Shown: positions 1-9,035 of the stretch, piece after piece
Layout: each line of letters begins with the position of its first letter
Numbering within the stretch: the first letter of the stretch is position 1
From: Acidobacteriota bacterium
GTDB taxonomy: Bacteria; Acidobacteriota; Blastocatellia; Pyrinomonadales; Pyrinomonadaceae
NCBI GenBank assembly: GCA_003222945.1
Contig: QHXM01000105.1
Coordinates: 1 to 38,700, forward strand
Reading direction: 5' to 3'
DNA length: 38,700 nucleotides
Made by a program: the position numbers and the translations under genes
Notes under the pieces: model-generated
Told to the model about the DNA's origin: nothing
The model's database searches: none
What the model saw: only the letters and a program-made list of their open reading frames with translations

Positions 1-3000
1 AACGCGCTTCCTGACCTCCTCGCGCGTGAGCGTCGAGTCATGCTCGTAGTTCGACACGATCATGCAAGCCACTTTCTCGCCTAAACCGTCCGGTAATCCA
101 ACGATGCTCAACTCTTTTATGAAGGGCGAAGTGTCGTAAGCCTCCTCGACCTCGTCGGGGTAAACGTTCTTGCCGCTCGCATCGAGTATGACCTCTTTGG
201 ACCGACCGATGAGATAAAGATTGCCCTCGTCATCCAACTTTCCAATGTCGCCCGTGTGCAGCCAGCGGTTGATGAGAGTGCGGCGCGTAGCATCTTCGTT
301 CTCGAAGTAGCCGACCATCACGTTCGGACCACGCGCGATGACTTCGCCAATGCCGCTCGCATCAGGCTCAAGAATTTTTACTTCGATGCCGGGCAAAGGT
401 TTGCCGACTGTTCCGGCCAAAAGCTTGTTCTGCGGGCGCGTGACCGTCAGCACGGGCGAGGCTTCGGTCAAACCGTAACCTTCCAGAATTGTGAAGCCGA
501 GACCGTGAAAATCTTTTTGAATCTCTTCATTCAAAGCAGAACCGCCGCTGATTAGATAGCGTATGCGCCCGCCCATTCCTTCGTGAATCGGATAGAAGAT
601 TAGCTGTCCCAGATTGAGCGGCGTGTTGTCTCGCACCCATGAGTTAAAGCGCAACATTAGATCAAGAGCGCTGCCGACCACTTTGCTTCGCTCATTAAAT
701 TTACTCTTAATCCTGCGATGCAGAAGCTCCCAAACGGCAGGCACGCCGACCATCCCTGTGACGTGGCCGTTCTTGATTGCGCGCGTCAGGGCTTCGCTCG
801 ACAACTCTTCAAGATAAGTTATCTGCGCGCCGCGACTCAGAGGCGCAAGAAAGCCAGCCGAGAATTCAAACGTGTGATGAAGCGGAAGGACCGACAACAC
901 TCCGTCGCTCGTCGCCATGTCAATGATGGACGAGAGCATAGAAGTCATGCTCGTCAAGTTCCTGTGCGAGAGCATAACGGCCTTCGGGTTGCCCGTCGTT
1001 CCCGAAGTGAAGATGAGCGATGCGATTGATTGAGCAGTCACGCGTTGTGGCAGCAGAGCGATCCTTTCATCTTCCGTTTGCTCTTCGCCCATCTCGAAGA
1101 CTTCATCGAAAAGCCAGACGCGAGTCTCCGTCAATCCGGCTTCGATCAATTTCTCTCTAAGGTCTGCGTGCTCTTCTTGAATCTCACGGCTCACGACAAT
1201 ACCTGCCGCGTCTCCTGCTCGCGCGAATTGAATCACCTTCTCCGTAGATAGCTCAGGGTCAACAGGGATGCAGGTCGCTCCCGTTTTCAGAACGCCGAAG
1301 TAGGTCATGCCCCACTCAGGCGCGTTGCGGCTAAAGAGCATTATGCGATCACCTTGCCGGACGCCCTGACTTACAAAGAATGCGGCGGCGCGTGTAGCCA
1401 ACTCGCGCATGTCGGCGTAGGTGTACTGCTCCTTGCGCCCGTCGCGCTCGATTCGCATTGCAACGCGAGTCGCATGACGCTTCGTTGTGGTCTCGAAGAG
1501 TTCCAAGAGGTCTCTGTAGGTATAGACGCGCTTCGGTTGAGCGCGCATGTCTTCTTCCAATTTCGGGAAGACCCATTTCTTGAGGCCTGGAAAATGCGTA
1601 TTCATCCAGTAGTCGTACCAGTCGAACTTTTCTGGATGCCAGGAGAGTAGCGGCTGCTCGTCCTTTCGTATTCGAGACATTAAGGATCGCACGTTGTCCG
1701 CTCGGAAGATGTAAGCGTTCTCGACCGTGAAGGGGCGAAACATCTCGAAGGCTTCCTGTGTCTCGCGCGTCAACTCTTCGAAGCGATCAACCTTCTTCTT
1801 GACTTGATCTATGACTTCCGTGACGCGCCCGCCTCCCCAACGAGGACGCACGCGGTCCAGAAGGTTCGAGACTTTCTTCGCCGCAGCATTGACCATAGGC
1901 GTAGAGGTACGATCAAAGTGTGTGGGCGTGACAGATCTCGTCTCCATACGCGCAGCAATCTCATTTACGAATTTGAAGCCAGTCTCTTTCTCCTGAAAAT
2001 GTTTTCGTTTGAAGAGACCGAGCAGGCCGACGATGCGGCGCATGTCGTTCGGGTTAGAGTCTCCGGTCGCGGCCTGATGAACAAGACGCGGCTCTTCAAC
2101 ACAAGCCTGCGCTGCGACTGCGAGCATAACGGCTGCGACCTGGTCAACGGGCGTGATGTCTAAGATCAATTTCTCGTTGACGGGGATGAGCGATTGGCCT
2201 TTGAGCGCGATGAAGATTAGCGGCGCAGTCGTAGTGAATCCTTCGTTCCATCCGGGGAAAGGATAGGAGATTGCGGATTCGACAATCGAGGGGCGAACGA
2301 TTGAGCGAACGATTCCGTCCTCTGCCGCTACGAGTTGCTCGCCCAGACTCTTCGTGTATGTGTAAATGTTCGGCCAGCCCCACCACGTTGCGCGTTCAAT
2401 TCCAAGATCGGTGAGTCGTGTTCGCGTCCACACCTTTCTTTCACGAGCAACGGCCAAGCCCATCGCGTCCAGGTCATCAGGGTCGCGCCCTTCTTCAATC
2501 AAACGCTTTCTGGCAAGCTCACGAAAACGCGCGGCCATCAAGGCGTCTCGTGCTTCATCGCGCACGCGCGCCGCCAGCTTCGCGCAGTCTCTTATCTCCT
2601 GTTCGACGGAGAACTCAACGCCTTCCATGCCCTCTGCCTCGCGGCGCGGGAAATAGCCTATGACCGGGTCAGATTCCCACACAGCACCCGAACGATTTCC
2701 AGCGACGAAGCATGTGGAGACGTGAATTAGAGCAGGGCGCTTCATGCGCTTCGTGAACTTGATGACATTCTCTGTGCCCACGACGTTTGTGCGAAGCGCG
2801 CTTTCGAGCGTCGGGTTGAATGTAACGTTGCCCGCGCTATTGATAACAACGTCAACGTTGTCAGCAATGCGCTGAGCCTCTTCTTCCGTATAACCTAAAT
2901 TGGTTTCCCCAATGTCTCCGCCTACAATCTCAACCTTGTCACGTATGTAACCTTCAAATGCATCACCGTAACGCTCGCGCAAAGGATCAAATGGAGGCGC

Positions 3001-3189
3001 TGTGATGACGTTGTTCCAGAATCGCGTGTGAGACTCTTCCAGCGAGCGTGCGCGCACAGTCACATAGACGCGTCCTATGTTCGGGAAGCGGTGCAGCAAC
3101 ATAGAGAGCGTGACCTTGCCAAGAAAGCCAGTGCTCCCTATAAGGAAGATGTTGCGACCTTTGAAAATTTCTGTCGGAGATAATTTCAT
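1..3189 (-). CDS. Bifunctional fatty-acyl reductase / AMP-forming acyl ligase (3' end outside window)
   Basis: The reading frame is open from an ATG at 3189 to the left edge, giving 1063 visible codons, so the C-terminus is missing. The N-terminal half (about residues 1-540) resembles the NAD(P)-dependent fatty-acyl-CoA reductase (male-sterility, extended SDR) family: a Rossmann motif GSTGFLG near residues 18-24, HVSTCFVAG, and a YTYTK active-site Tyr/Lys near 277-281. From about residue 560 it is an acyl-CoA/acyl-ACP ligase: FTSGTTGNPKAV near 727-738, GYGLTEASP near 903, HTGDIGKLDDEGNLYLIGR and SKEVIL. Family knowledge says ligase plus reductase can activate a fatty acid and reduce it to aldehyde or alcohol. 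The order reductase-ligase recalls the myxobacterial ether-lipid enzyme ElbD, which is an inference; further carrier or acyltransferase domains may lie beyond the edge. It starts 7 bp after the LarA-like gene and is almost certainly cotranscribed with it. Confidence 0.9.
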   Translation of the reverse strand, partial: MKLSPTEIFKGRNIFLIGSTGFLGKVTLSMLLHRFPNIGRVYVTVRARSLEESHTRFWNNVITAPPFDPLRERYGDAFEGYIRDKVEIVGGDIGETNLGYTEEEAQRIADNVDVVINSAGNVTFNPTLESALRTNVVGTENVIKFTKRMKRPALIHVSTCFVAGNRSGAVWESDPVIGYFPRREAEGMEGVEFSVEQEIRDCAKLAARVRDEARDALMAARFRELARKRLIEEGRDPDDLDAMGLAVARERKVWTRTRLTDLGIERATWWGWPNIYTYTKSLGEQLVAAEDGIVRSIVRPSIVESAISYPFPGWNEGFTTTAPLIFIALKGQSLIPVNEKLILDITPVDQVAAVMLAVAAQACVEEPRLVHQAATGDSNPNDMRRIVGLLGLFKRKHFQEKETGFKFVNEIAARMETRSVTPTHFDRTSTPMVNAAAKKVSNLLDRVRPRWGGGRVTEVIDQVKKKVDRFEELTRETQEAFEMFRPFTVENAYIFRADNVRSLMSRIRKDEQPLLSWHPEKFDWYDYWMNTHFPGLKKWVFPKLEEDMRAQPKRVYTYRDLLELFETTTKRHATRVAMRIERDGRKEQYTYADMRELATRAAAFFVSQGVRQGDRIMLFSRNAPEWGMTYFGVLKTGATCIPVDPELSTEKVIQFARAGDAAGIVVSREIQEEHADLREKLIEAGLTETRVWLFDEVFEMGEEQTEDERIALLPQRVTAQSIASLIFTSGTTGNPKAVMLSHRNLTSMTSMLSSIIDMATSDGVLSVLPLHHTFEFSAGFLAPLSRGAQITYLEELSSEALTRAIKNGHVTGMVGVPAVWELLHRRIKSKFNERSKVVGSALDLMLRFNSWVRDNTPLNLGQLIFYPIHEGMGGRIRYLISGGSALNEEIQKDFHGLGFTILEGYGLTEASPVLTVTRPQNKLLAGTVGKPLPGIEVKILEPDASGIGEVIARGPNVMVGYFENEDATRRTLINRWLHTGDIGKLDDEGNLYLIGRSKEVILDASGKNVYPDEVEEAYDTSPFIKELSIVGLPDGLGEKVACMIVSNYEHDSTLTREEVRKRV

Positions 3190-3196
3190 CTTGCTC

Positions 3197-4795
3197 TTAT
3201 TCCATATCAGCAATCCCGATCATAGGCTGATGCAGCATTGTAATCTCTGCGGAGCGTCCCATGTAACTGCGAGCCATAGCAATCGCTTCCGTTAAATTGT
3301 CTGCGCGATCCCAGCCGAGCATCGCTGGAACGTGCGCGTTCTCTGCGCCTGCGGCTATGACTTTTCCAACGTGCTGGCGACCGTTCTCGCCCCAGTACCA
3401 CATAAAAAACGGGTGCGCGCCATGATAGGCATTGCCGCGACGATACATCTCAATATAACTAGGGTTGTTCGCAAACTCGCGCTCGTACTTTTCGCGCAAA
3501 GTAAATGAGTCGCGCGTCTCAGGCAATAGACGGTTGAAGAATTCTATGTAGCTTGGATGAAAGTTGTGGTCGAACTCATCGTAACAGGGATGGTGAAGAA
3601 TCAATACGCCGCCCTTCTTCAACAAGGGCTTCCCGCGATAAAAGTTAAAGTGATAACCAAGCGCCATCACCTGAACAAGCAAAGGGTTTAATATTGAATA
3701 GACATTGTAAGGAGAGATGTCAGGTATGCCTGTCACTAGAATGTCGCATTGGCCTTTAATCGGAATCACATACTGGTCAAAGTTCTTCTCAATGATCTTC
3801 TCGTGAACAGCATCGGTCCGCCCTGCGTGACACGCGATCATCTCGTATTGCGACGGCATGGAATGTAGCATCTTGCGGCGCGCGGCGCGCGGCAATTTGC
3901 TCATGGTCCTGCGAATGGTCTCGAATTTAAGACGATCAAACGAAGTGAAGTCGTCTTCGTTCTTGAGCAGGAAATCGAGAGCGCCCGTGTACATGCGATT
4001 ATTCAGCGCCGTCTCAATGTGAAAGACGTTCAACTTCTCGTCAACCATTTTGCCCAAGGGGATGATCTTGTGATTCAAAGCCGAGCGCGCAGGGTCCATG
4101 TAGCTGTCCGAGTCGCGTATGGTCTGCGGCTCGTGATGCGAGCGAAGAGATTCGTAATCGCAAAGGCCGACGGCGACAGACTTGTGGCCTCCGTCCATAG
4201 GAACGAGGTTGATATTAACGTAGATAATTAAATCGCTTTCGACGCAGCGACGATTGATGCGAAGCGGCTCTTTGTGTTTCGTGTGGCCGATTGTGACTAA
4301 GCCTTCTGCCCATTCCGCATCGTGATTGTAGTAGCGGTCCGGGTAGAACTCGTCGAAAATCTTTGAGCCTACCATGCGCTTCATCTCCCACTCGGTCAAC
4401 TTTCGATGAAGCGAGTTGGCGATGATTATGTGCACGTCGTCAACGCCGTGACCTGCGAGCATATCAGCGACGATTTCAATCACAGTCTGGCGGATGTCGG
4501 GCGTCGCCATAGGCGGCAATGGAAGGCTTATGTCATCAACCGCAATCGTTACTTTCATTCCCGGATAAAGCTGCGCGAACAGAGGATCGCAGTCGTGCGG
4601 GTGATTCAAAGCATAACGAATCGCAGCCTCACGATTCGGCAAACCCTTAATCGGAGGCTTCGGATAGATGACGCGCGTGCCAATGGGCAAGTCTTCGAGA
4701 ATGAAATCCTCGCCCGAAGGCATAATGCGCGGCGCGCTGTCGCGATCAATATAGACGACCGATTCGTGTGTCTTTCGATGAAGTTGTAAGCTCAT
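3197..4795 (-). CDS. LarA-like (DUF2088) nickel-pincer racemase family protein
   Basis: 532 residues, longer than the roughly 420 of lactate racemase LarA. The N-terminal family signature is [15 protein letters not shown] (residues 86-100), matching the DDxTRPTP loop. HRKLTEWE holds His130, in the place of LarA His108, and NHD lies at 157-159. The segment [20 protein letters not shown] aligns with the family's GGRKS...YE...NH block: Lys205 is the pincer-bearing lysine and His221, 16 residues on, is the nickel ligand. The catalytic His that normally lies ten residues before the lysine is Ile195 here, so the reaction is probably not plain lactate racemization. LarA members interconvert or act on 2-hydroxy acids using a nickel-pincer nucleotide; the substrate here is unknown. 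The gene immediately precedes the acyl reductase/ligase, suggesting a hydroxy-acyl or lipid-related substrate (inference). The 77-bp gap upstream is filled by a heptamer hairpin. Confidence 0.85.
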   Translation of the reverse strand: MSLQLHRKTHESVVYIDRDSAPRIMPSGEDFILEDLPIGTRVIYPKPPIKGLPNREAAIRYALNHPHDCDPLFAQLYPGMKVTIAVDDISLPLPPMATPDIRQTVIEIVADMLAGHGVDDVHIIIANSLHRKLTEWEMKRMVGSKIFDEFYPDRYYNHDAEWAEGLVTIGHTKHKEPLRINRRCVESDLIIYVNINLVPMDGGHKSVAVGLCDYESLRSHHEPQTIRDSDSYMDPARSALNHKIIPLGKMVDEKLNVFHIETALNNRMYTGALDFLLKNEDDFTSFDRLKFETIRRTMSKLPRAARRKMLHSMPSQYEMIACHAGRTDAVHEKIIEKNFDQYVIPIKGQCDILVTGIPDISPYNVYSILNPLLVQVMALGYHFNFYRGKPLLKKGGVLILHHPCYDEFDHNFHPSYIEFFNRLLPETRDSFTLREKYEREFANNPSYIEMYRRGNAYHGAHPFFMWYWGENGRQHVGKVIAAGAENAHVPAMLGWDRADNLTEAIAMARSYMGRSAEITMLHQPMIGIADME

Positions 4796-4803
4796 AAGAA
4801 TAG

Positions 4804-4875
4804 TACTGAGTACTGAGTGCTGAGGACTGAGTTAAGGAAAGTTTTTACTCAGTCCTCAGTTCTCAGTCCTCATCA
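4804..4875. repeat. Heptamer-repeat hairpin, TACTGAG type (locus A)
   Basis: The left arm (4804-4832) is four tandem 7-mers of the TACTGAG type; the right arm (4847-4875) is the complementary ACTCAGT/CCTCAGT series. The 14-base centre contains AAAGTTTTT. The right arm includes the stop codon (TGA on the minus strand) of the prolyl oligopeptidase, and the element fills nearly the whole gap to the LarA-like gene. It could form a long stem in the transcript; function unknown. Confidence 0.85.
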
Positions 4876-7050
4876 CTTCTTTTCAACCTTAATGTTTAGC
4901 GCTCGGACCAGAAAACCGTAACGGTCCGTGACCTCTTCTATGGTTTTTGAGATCGGGCGGCCTGCGCCGTGGCCTGCCTTTGTCTCAATGCGTATGAGTA
5001 TGGGGGCTGGACCTGCCTGCGCCGCCTGCATAGTTGCGGTGAACTTGAAACTGTGGCCGGGCCAGACGCGGTCATCGTGGTCCGCCGTAGTAATCAGCGT
5101 CGGCGGATAGCTGGCACCCTGCTTTATGTTGTGCAGAGGCGAGTAGGCGTAGATGGCTTTGAAATCTTCCGGGTTATCGGGCGAGCCGTACTCCGTCATC
5201 CACGCAGCGCCGATTGTGAATTTGGGAAAGCGAAGCATATCCATGACACCGACTGCCGGGAGTGCTGCTCCGAAAAGTTCAGGGCGCTCTGTCAGAACCG
5301 CGCCGACCAGAAGCCCGCCATTGCTTCCGCCAGTGATTGCAAGGCGAGGAGTGCTCGTGTACTTGTTCTTGATGAGCCACTCGGCGGCTGCTATGAAGTC
5401 GTCAAAGACGTTCTGCTTCTTAGACTTCATTCCGGCTTCGTGCCACTCCTTGCCGTATTCACCGCCGCCGCGCAAATTAGCAACGGCATAAACGCCGCCC
5501 ATCTCAAGCCATGCTAGATTCGCAACGGAGAAGCCCGGCAGTTCCGAGATGTCGAAGCCGCCGTAAGCGTAAAGAAGCGTAGGATTGTTGCCGTCTAGCT
5601 TCAAACCCTTCTTGTGCGTGATGAACATCGGAACGCGCGTGCCGTCCTTGCTCGTGTAGAAGACCTGCTTGACCTCGTAATCGTTCGGGTTGAAAGCAAC
5701 TTTCGGTTGACGAAAGATTGTGCTCTTGCCAGAGGCAACGTCGTAATGATAGATGGGCGTTGGCGTCGTGTAGCTGGTGAAAGAGTAGAAGGTCTCGTTG
5801 TCACCGCGCTTGCCGTCGAAGCCGGAAGCACTGCCTATGCCGGGTAGCTCGACCTCACGCACGAAGTGTCCTTGAAGGTCGTAAACCTTAACGAGCGAGT
5901 GCGCGTCTTTCAGGTAAGAGGCTACGAACTTATCACCAACGACGTTCACGCCATTGAGCGTCTCTTTCGCTTCGGGGATGACGACTTTCCAGTTCTTCTG
6001 TTCAGGAGCGCGCGTGTCAATGGCTATGACTTTTTTGTGCGGGGTGTCCTTGTCGGTTGAAAACCAGAAGACAGGGCCATCATTATCTATGAACCTGTAA
6101 GCAATGCCCGACTCATCCAGAAGTTTTACCAGAGGGGCATTGTTCGCTTGAAGGTCTTTGTAATAGACGCGATTCTCTGAGCTTGCGCCGGGACTCAAGT
6201 TTAAAATCAGATAGCGACCATCATCTGTGACGAAACCTCTGTAAGTCCAACGCTTCTGCTTCTCATCGTTGCTGGAATAGACGAGTACATCGTCGGACTG
6301 CCGCGTGCCTAAGCGATGATAGTAGAATTTCTGATATTCGTTAACTGCCGCAAGCTTGTTGCCAGAAGTTGGTTCTTCGTAGCGGCTGTAGAAGAATCCC
6401 TTGGCATCAATCGTCCATGCTGCGCCGGAGAATTTCACCCACTTGATTGTGTCCGGCAGGTCATTGCCAGTGTCAACGTCGCGCACATGCCATTCGGTCC
6501 AATCAGAGCCTGAAGCGGCCAAGCCATAAGCCATCAACTTCCCGTTGTGGCTAATGCGAAGACCTGAAAGAGCCACAGTCCCATCTGTTGAGAGAGTGTT
6601 GGGATCAAGAAGCGCACGGGGTTGGCTCTCCAAAGAATCAACCGTGTAGAGCACGCTCTGATTTTGAAGGCCGCTGTTCTTCGTGTAGAAATAACGACCA
6701 CCCTCTTTGAAAGGCGTTCCGAATCTTTCGTAGTTCCAAAGCTCTGTCAGACGCGATTTGATCCAGGAGCGTTCAGGAATCTGGTTCAGGTAATCGAATG
6801 TAAGCTTGTTTTCGGCCTCAACCCAAGCTTTCGTCTCAGGCGAATCCAAATCCTCCAGCCAGCGATAAGGGTCGGCCACCTTCGTGCCATGATAGTCGTC
6901 AACCTGATCCGACTTTCGAGCCACCGGATAGCTGAGTTTGCCGCCGGTCGTGGAGTTCAGAGATGTCACAGTCCCCTGGCCGAACAAAGCCGATGCCAGT
7001 AACAGAGCTGTTAAAAGAGAAGCGAATGGTTTGAATTGCCGCATCCTCAT
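4873..7050 (-). CDS. Secreted prolyl oligopeptidase (S9A family)
   Basis: 725 residues, the usual length for the family. An N-terminal signal peptide (basic MRMRQFK, then a hydrophobic LLTALLLASALFG stretch) predicts export. The seven-bladed propeller region spans about residues 110-470 and the alpha/beta-hydrolase domain follows. Catalytic residues visible are Ser576 in GGSNGG, the Asp in DHDDRVWP (659/660) and His694 in AGHGAG; the oxyanion-loop region NLRGGGEYG is also present. It cleaves short peptides after proline. The first ATG is supported by AAGGA five bases upstream. The gene lies between the HAD-IB phosphatase and the LarA-like gene on the same strand, but shows no obvious functional link to lipid chemistry; it is probably a nutritional exopeptidase like the M24 and M28 enzymes elsewhere in the window. 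Confidence 0.96.
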   Translation of the reverse strand: MRMRQFKPFASLLTALLLASALFGQGTVTSLNSTTGGKLSYPVARKSDQVDDYHGTKVADPYRWLEDLDSPETKAWVEAENKLTFDYLNQIPERSWIKSRLTELWNYERFGTPFKEGGRYFYTKNSGLQNQSVLYTVDSLESQPRALLDPNTLSTDGTVALSGLRISHNGKLMAYGLAASGSDWTEWHVRDVDTGNDLPDTIKWVKFSGAAWTIDAKGFFYSRYEEPTSGNKLAAVNEYQKFYYHRLGTRQSDDVLVYSSNDEKQKRWTYRGFVTDDGRYLILNLSPGASSENRVYYKDLQANNAPLVKLLDESGIAYRFIDNDGPVFWFSTDKDTPHKKVIAIDTRAPEQKNWKVVIPEAKETLNGVNVVGDKFVASYLKDAHSLVKVYDLQGHFVREVELPGIGSASGFDGKRGDNETFYSFTSYTTPTPIYHYDVASGKSTIFRQPKVAFNPNDYEVKQVFYTSKDGTRVPMFITHKKGLKLDGNNPTLLYAYGGFDISELPGFSVANLAWLEMGGVYAVANLRGGGEYGKEWHEAGMKSKKQNVFDDFIAAAEWLIKNKYTSTPRLAITGGSNGGLLVGAVLTERPELFGAALPAVGVMDMLRFPKFTIGAAWMTEYGSPDNPEDFKAIYAYSPLHNIKQGASYPPTLITTADHDDRVWPGHSFKFTATMQAAQAGPAPILIRIETKAGHGAGRPISKTIEEVTDRYGFLVRALNIKVEKK

Positions 7051-7121
7051 AAAATCCTTCTTTCGATATAATCGTTAGCACGTTCCTTGCAAAGTCGCGC
7101 GGTTAGTAAAGCTCCTAAGAC

Positions 7122-7784
7122 CTATTTCAAATTCAATATAGGCCAATCATGATGCAATGCTGTTTGCCTCAATCGCATGTCGGGGTTGACTGCCGCCGGG
7201 TGGCCTACGACCGAGAGCATCGGAAGGTCCGACATGCTATCCGTGTAGGCATAAGAATCGCTCAGGCTCAGACCCTCGCGCTCTGCGAAAGTTCTAATCC
7301 ATGATGCCTTAGTCGCGGCGGCGACAACAGGCGGAAGCAGTCTTCCAGTAGCGACTCCGTTGACAAACTCCAGACGATTCGTGACGTAATCATCAATTCC
7401 CAGATACTTCATCAAAGGCACAACAGAGAGATCGAGCGCGCCTGTGACGACAACCTGCCGCAAGCCCAGGCTTCTGGATTTCTCTATCAACTCAATCGCG
7501 CCGGGATAGATGGCCGGTTTCAGCACGCCCTCGAAAAGTTCTTCTGCGAAGAAACGCAATCGGTCTTCGGATTCGCCCTTATACCTTTTGAAGAAGAGGT
7601 CGTTGAAGACTTTTCGGCTGTACTGGTCCGTAACCGCGAAGACCGGGATGCTGAGAAGCGTCGAAGCGCTCTTCTTGAACGTGCGAAACAGACCTTGCTG
7701 GTTCTTCGCGTAGAACCCAAGCGTGTGAACAAGATTTGTGCTCACAAGTGTTCCTTCAAGATCGTAGAACGCAGCCGCCGCCAC
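7122..7784 (-). CDS. HAD-superfamily subfamily IB phosphatase-like hydrolase
   Basis: 220 residues, a typical length for SerB-like HAD-IB proteins. Motif I is FYDLEGTLVSTN: Asp8 would be the nucleophile, but the usual second Asp (acid/base, two residues on) is Glu10. Motif II is VVVTG with Thr114, motif III Lys159, motif IV YTDSMSDLPML with Asp182 and Asp186. The start is a GTG at 7784 chosen because GGAGG (7794-7798) lies nine bases upstream. HAD-IB proteins of this type occur near or fused to acyltransferases and acyl reductases in lipid pathways, where they are thought to remove phosphate from lipid or glycerol phosphates. That role fits the downstream acyl reductase/ligase but is inferred. 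Phosphoserine phosphatase activity is an alternative. Confidence 0.88.
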   Translation of the reverse strand: MAAAAFYDLEGTLVSTNLVHTLGFYAKNQQGLFRTFKKSASTLLSIPVFAVTDQYSRKVFNDLFFKRYKGESEDRLRFFAEELFEGVLKPAIYPGAIELIEKSRSLGLRQVVVTGALDLSVVPLMKYLGIDDYVTNRLEFVNGVATGRLLPPVVAAATKASWIRTFAEREGLSLSDSYAYTDSMSDLPMLSVVGHPAAVNPDMRLRQTALHHDWPILNLK

Positions 7785-7967
7785 AGAAAAAGCCCTCCAA
7801 TGAAGCGCAATCTTCGCGCATAAGTTTTCGTCGGTTCGTACCGGAGACCTTAGCCGGTTATTTGTATAGAGGTTTGAATGATACCCTATTCCGCCAGATT
7901 TAGGTAAGCTATCAGGCGCAAACTAAATTATACGAGCAAGCTCAAAAAGGTTTAAGCCTGAAGAGGA
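7785..7967. other. Divergent intergenic region, HAD-IB gene / TPR lipoprotein gene
   Basis: 183 bp between oppositely oriented start codons, so it should contain promoters for both directions. Besides the GGAGG ribosome site of the HAD gene I see no convincing paired -35/-10 elements, operators or hairpins. Confidence 0.5.
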
Positions 7968-8762
7968 ATGAGAAATAGAATCGAATTGAAAAGAGTTTAT
8001 CGCGTTCTGCTGCTGGCAGGATTGCTCTGCTTCGTCGTCTCATGCTCATCGAAATCCGACATGCAACAAGAGGTGGCGCAGGACAAGGCTCAATCTGCCG
8101 ATCTAGTCGCACAGGCAGACAAACTCTATGCGGAGCGAGCGGACCTTGCGAAAACGCGACAGGGGATAGCACTTCTTCGCCGCGCTGCGACACTGGACAC
8201 CGGCAGCTACGATGCCGCTTGGCGACTGTCTCGGTTCGACTATTTTCTGGGCGATCATACGAAAGACAAGAGCGAGCGCGACCGCGCATTCAGCGAAGGC
8301 ATAGAGGCCGGACGACGCGCCGTCAAGTTGCAGGACGGAAAACCGGAAGGCCATTTCTGGCTCGGAGCAAACCTGGGAGGTCAGGCGGAGAACAGCACGC
8401 TGAGCGGATTGTCTTCTGTTGACGAAATCCGCACGGAGATGGAGCGCGTCATTCAACTAGACGAAGGCTTCGAAGCCGGAAGCGCCTACATGGCGCTCGG
8501 ACAGCTTTATCTGGAAGCGCCGAAGATGCTCGGCGGCGATACAAAGCGCGCGGTCGAAACTTTAGAAAAGGGCGCGCGTTTCGGGCAGGAGAACGAGCTT
8601 TATCACCTGCAACTTGCTAAAGCTTATAAAGAAGTGAAACGCACTGATGATGCGCGCAGGGAACTCAATACTGTTCTCAGCATGAAGCCCGATCCAAACT
8701 ATTTGCCGGAACACGATGATGCCGTCGCAGAGGCTAAAAAAATATTGGACGAAATGAAGTGA
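7968..8762 (+). CDS. TPR-repeat lipoprotein, TatT-like
   Basis: 264 residues. The N-terminus is a lipoprotein signal: basic residues, a hydrophobic LLLAGLLCFVV stretch and a lipobox ending VVSC, with Ser residues following the Cys. The rest is helical with TPR-like repeats, for example AAWRLSRFDYFLGD, GHFWLGANLGGQAE and YHLQLAKAYKEVKRTDDARREL. The segment with GHFWLGANLG and MLGGDTKRAVE resembles the TatT family of periplasmic TPR lipoproteins that accompany some TRAP-type transporters, but no TRAP permease genes are in the window, so the partner is unknown. The ATG overlaps a purine-rich GAAGAGGA run, which gives unusually tight Shine-Dalgarno spacing; the signal peptide nevertheless begins here. 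Confidence 0.82.
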   Translation: MRNRIELKRVYRVLLLAGLLCFVVSCSSKSDMQQEVAQDKAQSADLVAQADKLYAERADLAKTRQGIALLRRAATLDTGSYDAAWRLSRFDYFLGDHTKDKSERDRAFSEGIEAGRRAVKLQDGKPEGHFWLGANLGGQAENSTLSGLSSVDEIRTEMERVIQLDEGFEAGSAYMALGQLYLEAPKMLGGDTKRAVETLEKGARFGQENELYHLQLAKAYKEVKRTDDARRELNTVLSMKPDPNYLPEHDDAVAEAKKILDEMK

Positions 8763-8784
8763 GAAAACTCGCCGCGTATAGCTG

Positions 8785-8997
8785 ATGGAAGAAGCAAAGT
8801 GCCCTTGCGCAAATCTCGAACGGCTCGAAGGCGCGAGCGTGCCTGCGTATATTTCCGCCTACCTTGATCGGGTCGAAGGCGAAGCTTCTGAAGAAGAGAA
8901 TCGCTTTCGTTGTCGTGTCTGCGGGCGCGGGTGGGAGAAACGTTTGCCGGAGAATGAGAGGGAAGGAAAGCGACCTTCGCTTGTGAGATTAACTTAA
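8785..8997 (+). CDS. Small Cys-rich protein, possible zinc ribbon
   Basis: 70 residues, not recognised as a named family. It carries two cysteine pairs, KCPCAN near residues 6-8 and CRVCGRGW near 43-46, with spacing that could bind one zinc ion, and is otherwise charged. It starts 22 bp after the TPR lipoprotein gene on the same strand and probably shares its transcript. The perfect hairpin at 8999-9035 begins two bases after its stop codon and may end the transcript. No function is proposed. Confidence 0.6.
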   Translation: MEEAKCPCANLERLEGASVPAYISAYLDRVEGEASEEENRFRCRVCGRGWEKRLPENEREGKRPSLVRLT

Positions 8998-8998
8998 G

Positions 8999-9035
8999 TG
9001 CTGGGAACGCAGGCGGCTCGCCTGCGTTCCCAGCA
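8999..9035. repeat. Perfect 17-bp GC-rich hairpin between convergent genes
   Basis: TGCTGGGAACGCAGGCG (8999-9015) and its exact reverse complement (9019-9035) are separated by a three-base GCT loop. It lies precisely between the stop codons of two convergent genes, so it could act as a bidirectional transcription terminator or mRNA 3' stabiliser, although no long T-run follows on either strand. It also looks like a dispersed extragenic palindrome. Confidence 0.85.

Noticed and set aside
256-3295. Numerous plus-strand open frames across the left 3.3 kb
   Set aside because: They are antisense to the large acyl reductase/ligase frame, are Arg-rich and match no family.
4406-4789. 127-residue plus-strand frame
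   Set aside because: Antisense shadow of the LarA-like gene with no recognisable motif.
4804-4875. Heptamer arrays as CRISPR repeats
   Set aside because: Units are 7 bp without spacers and are arranged as inverted arms; no cas genes are present.
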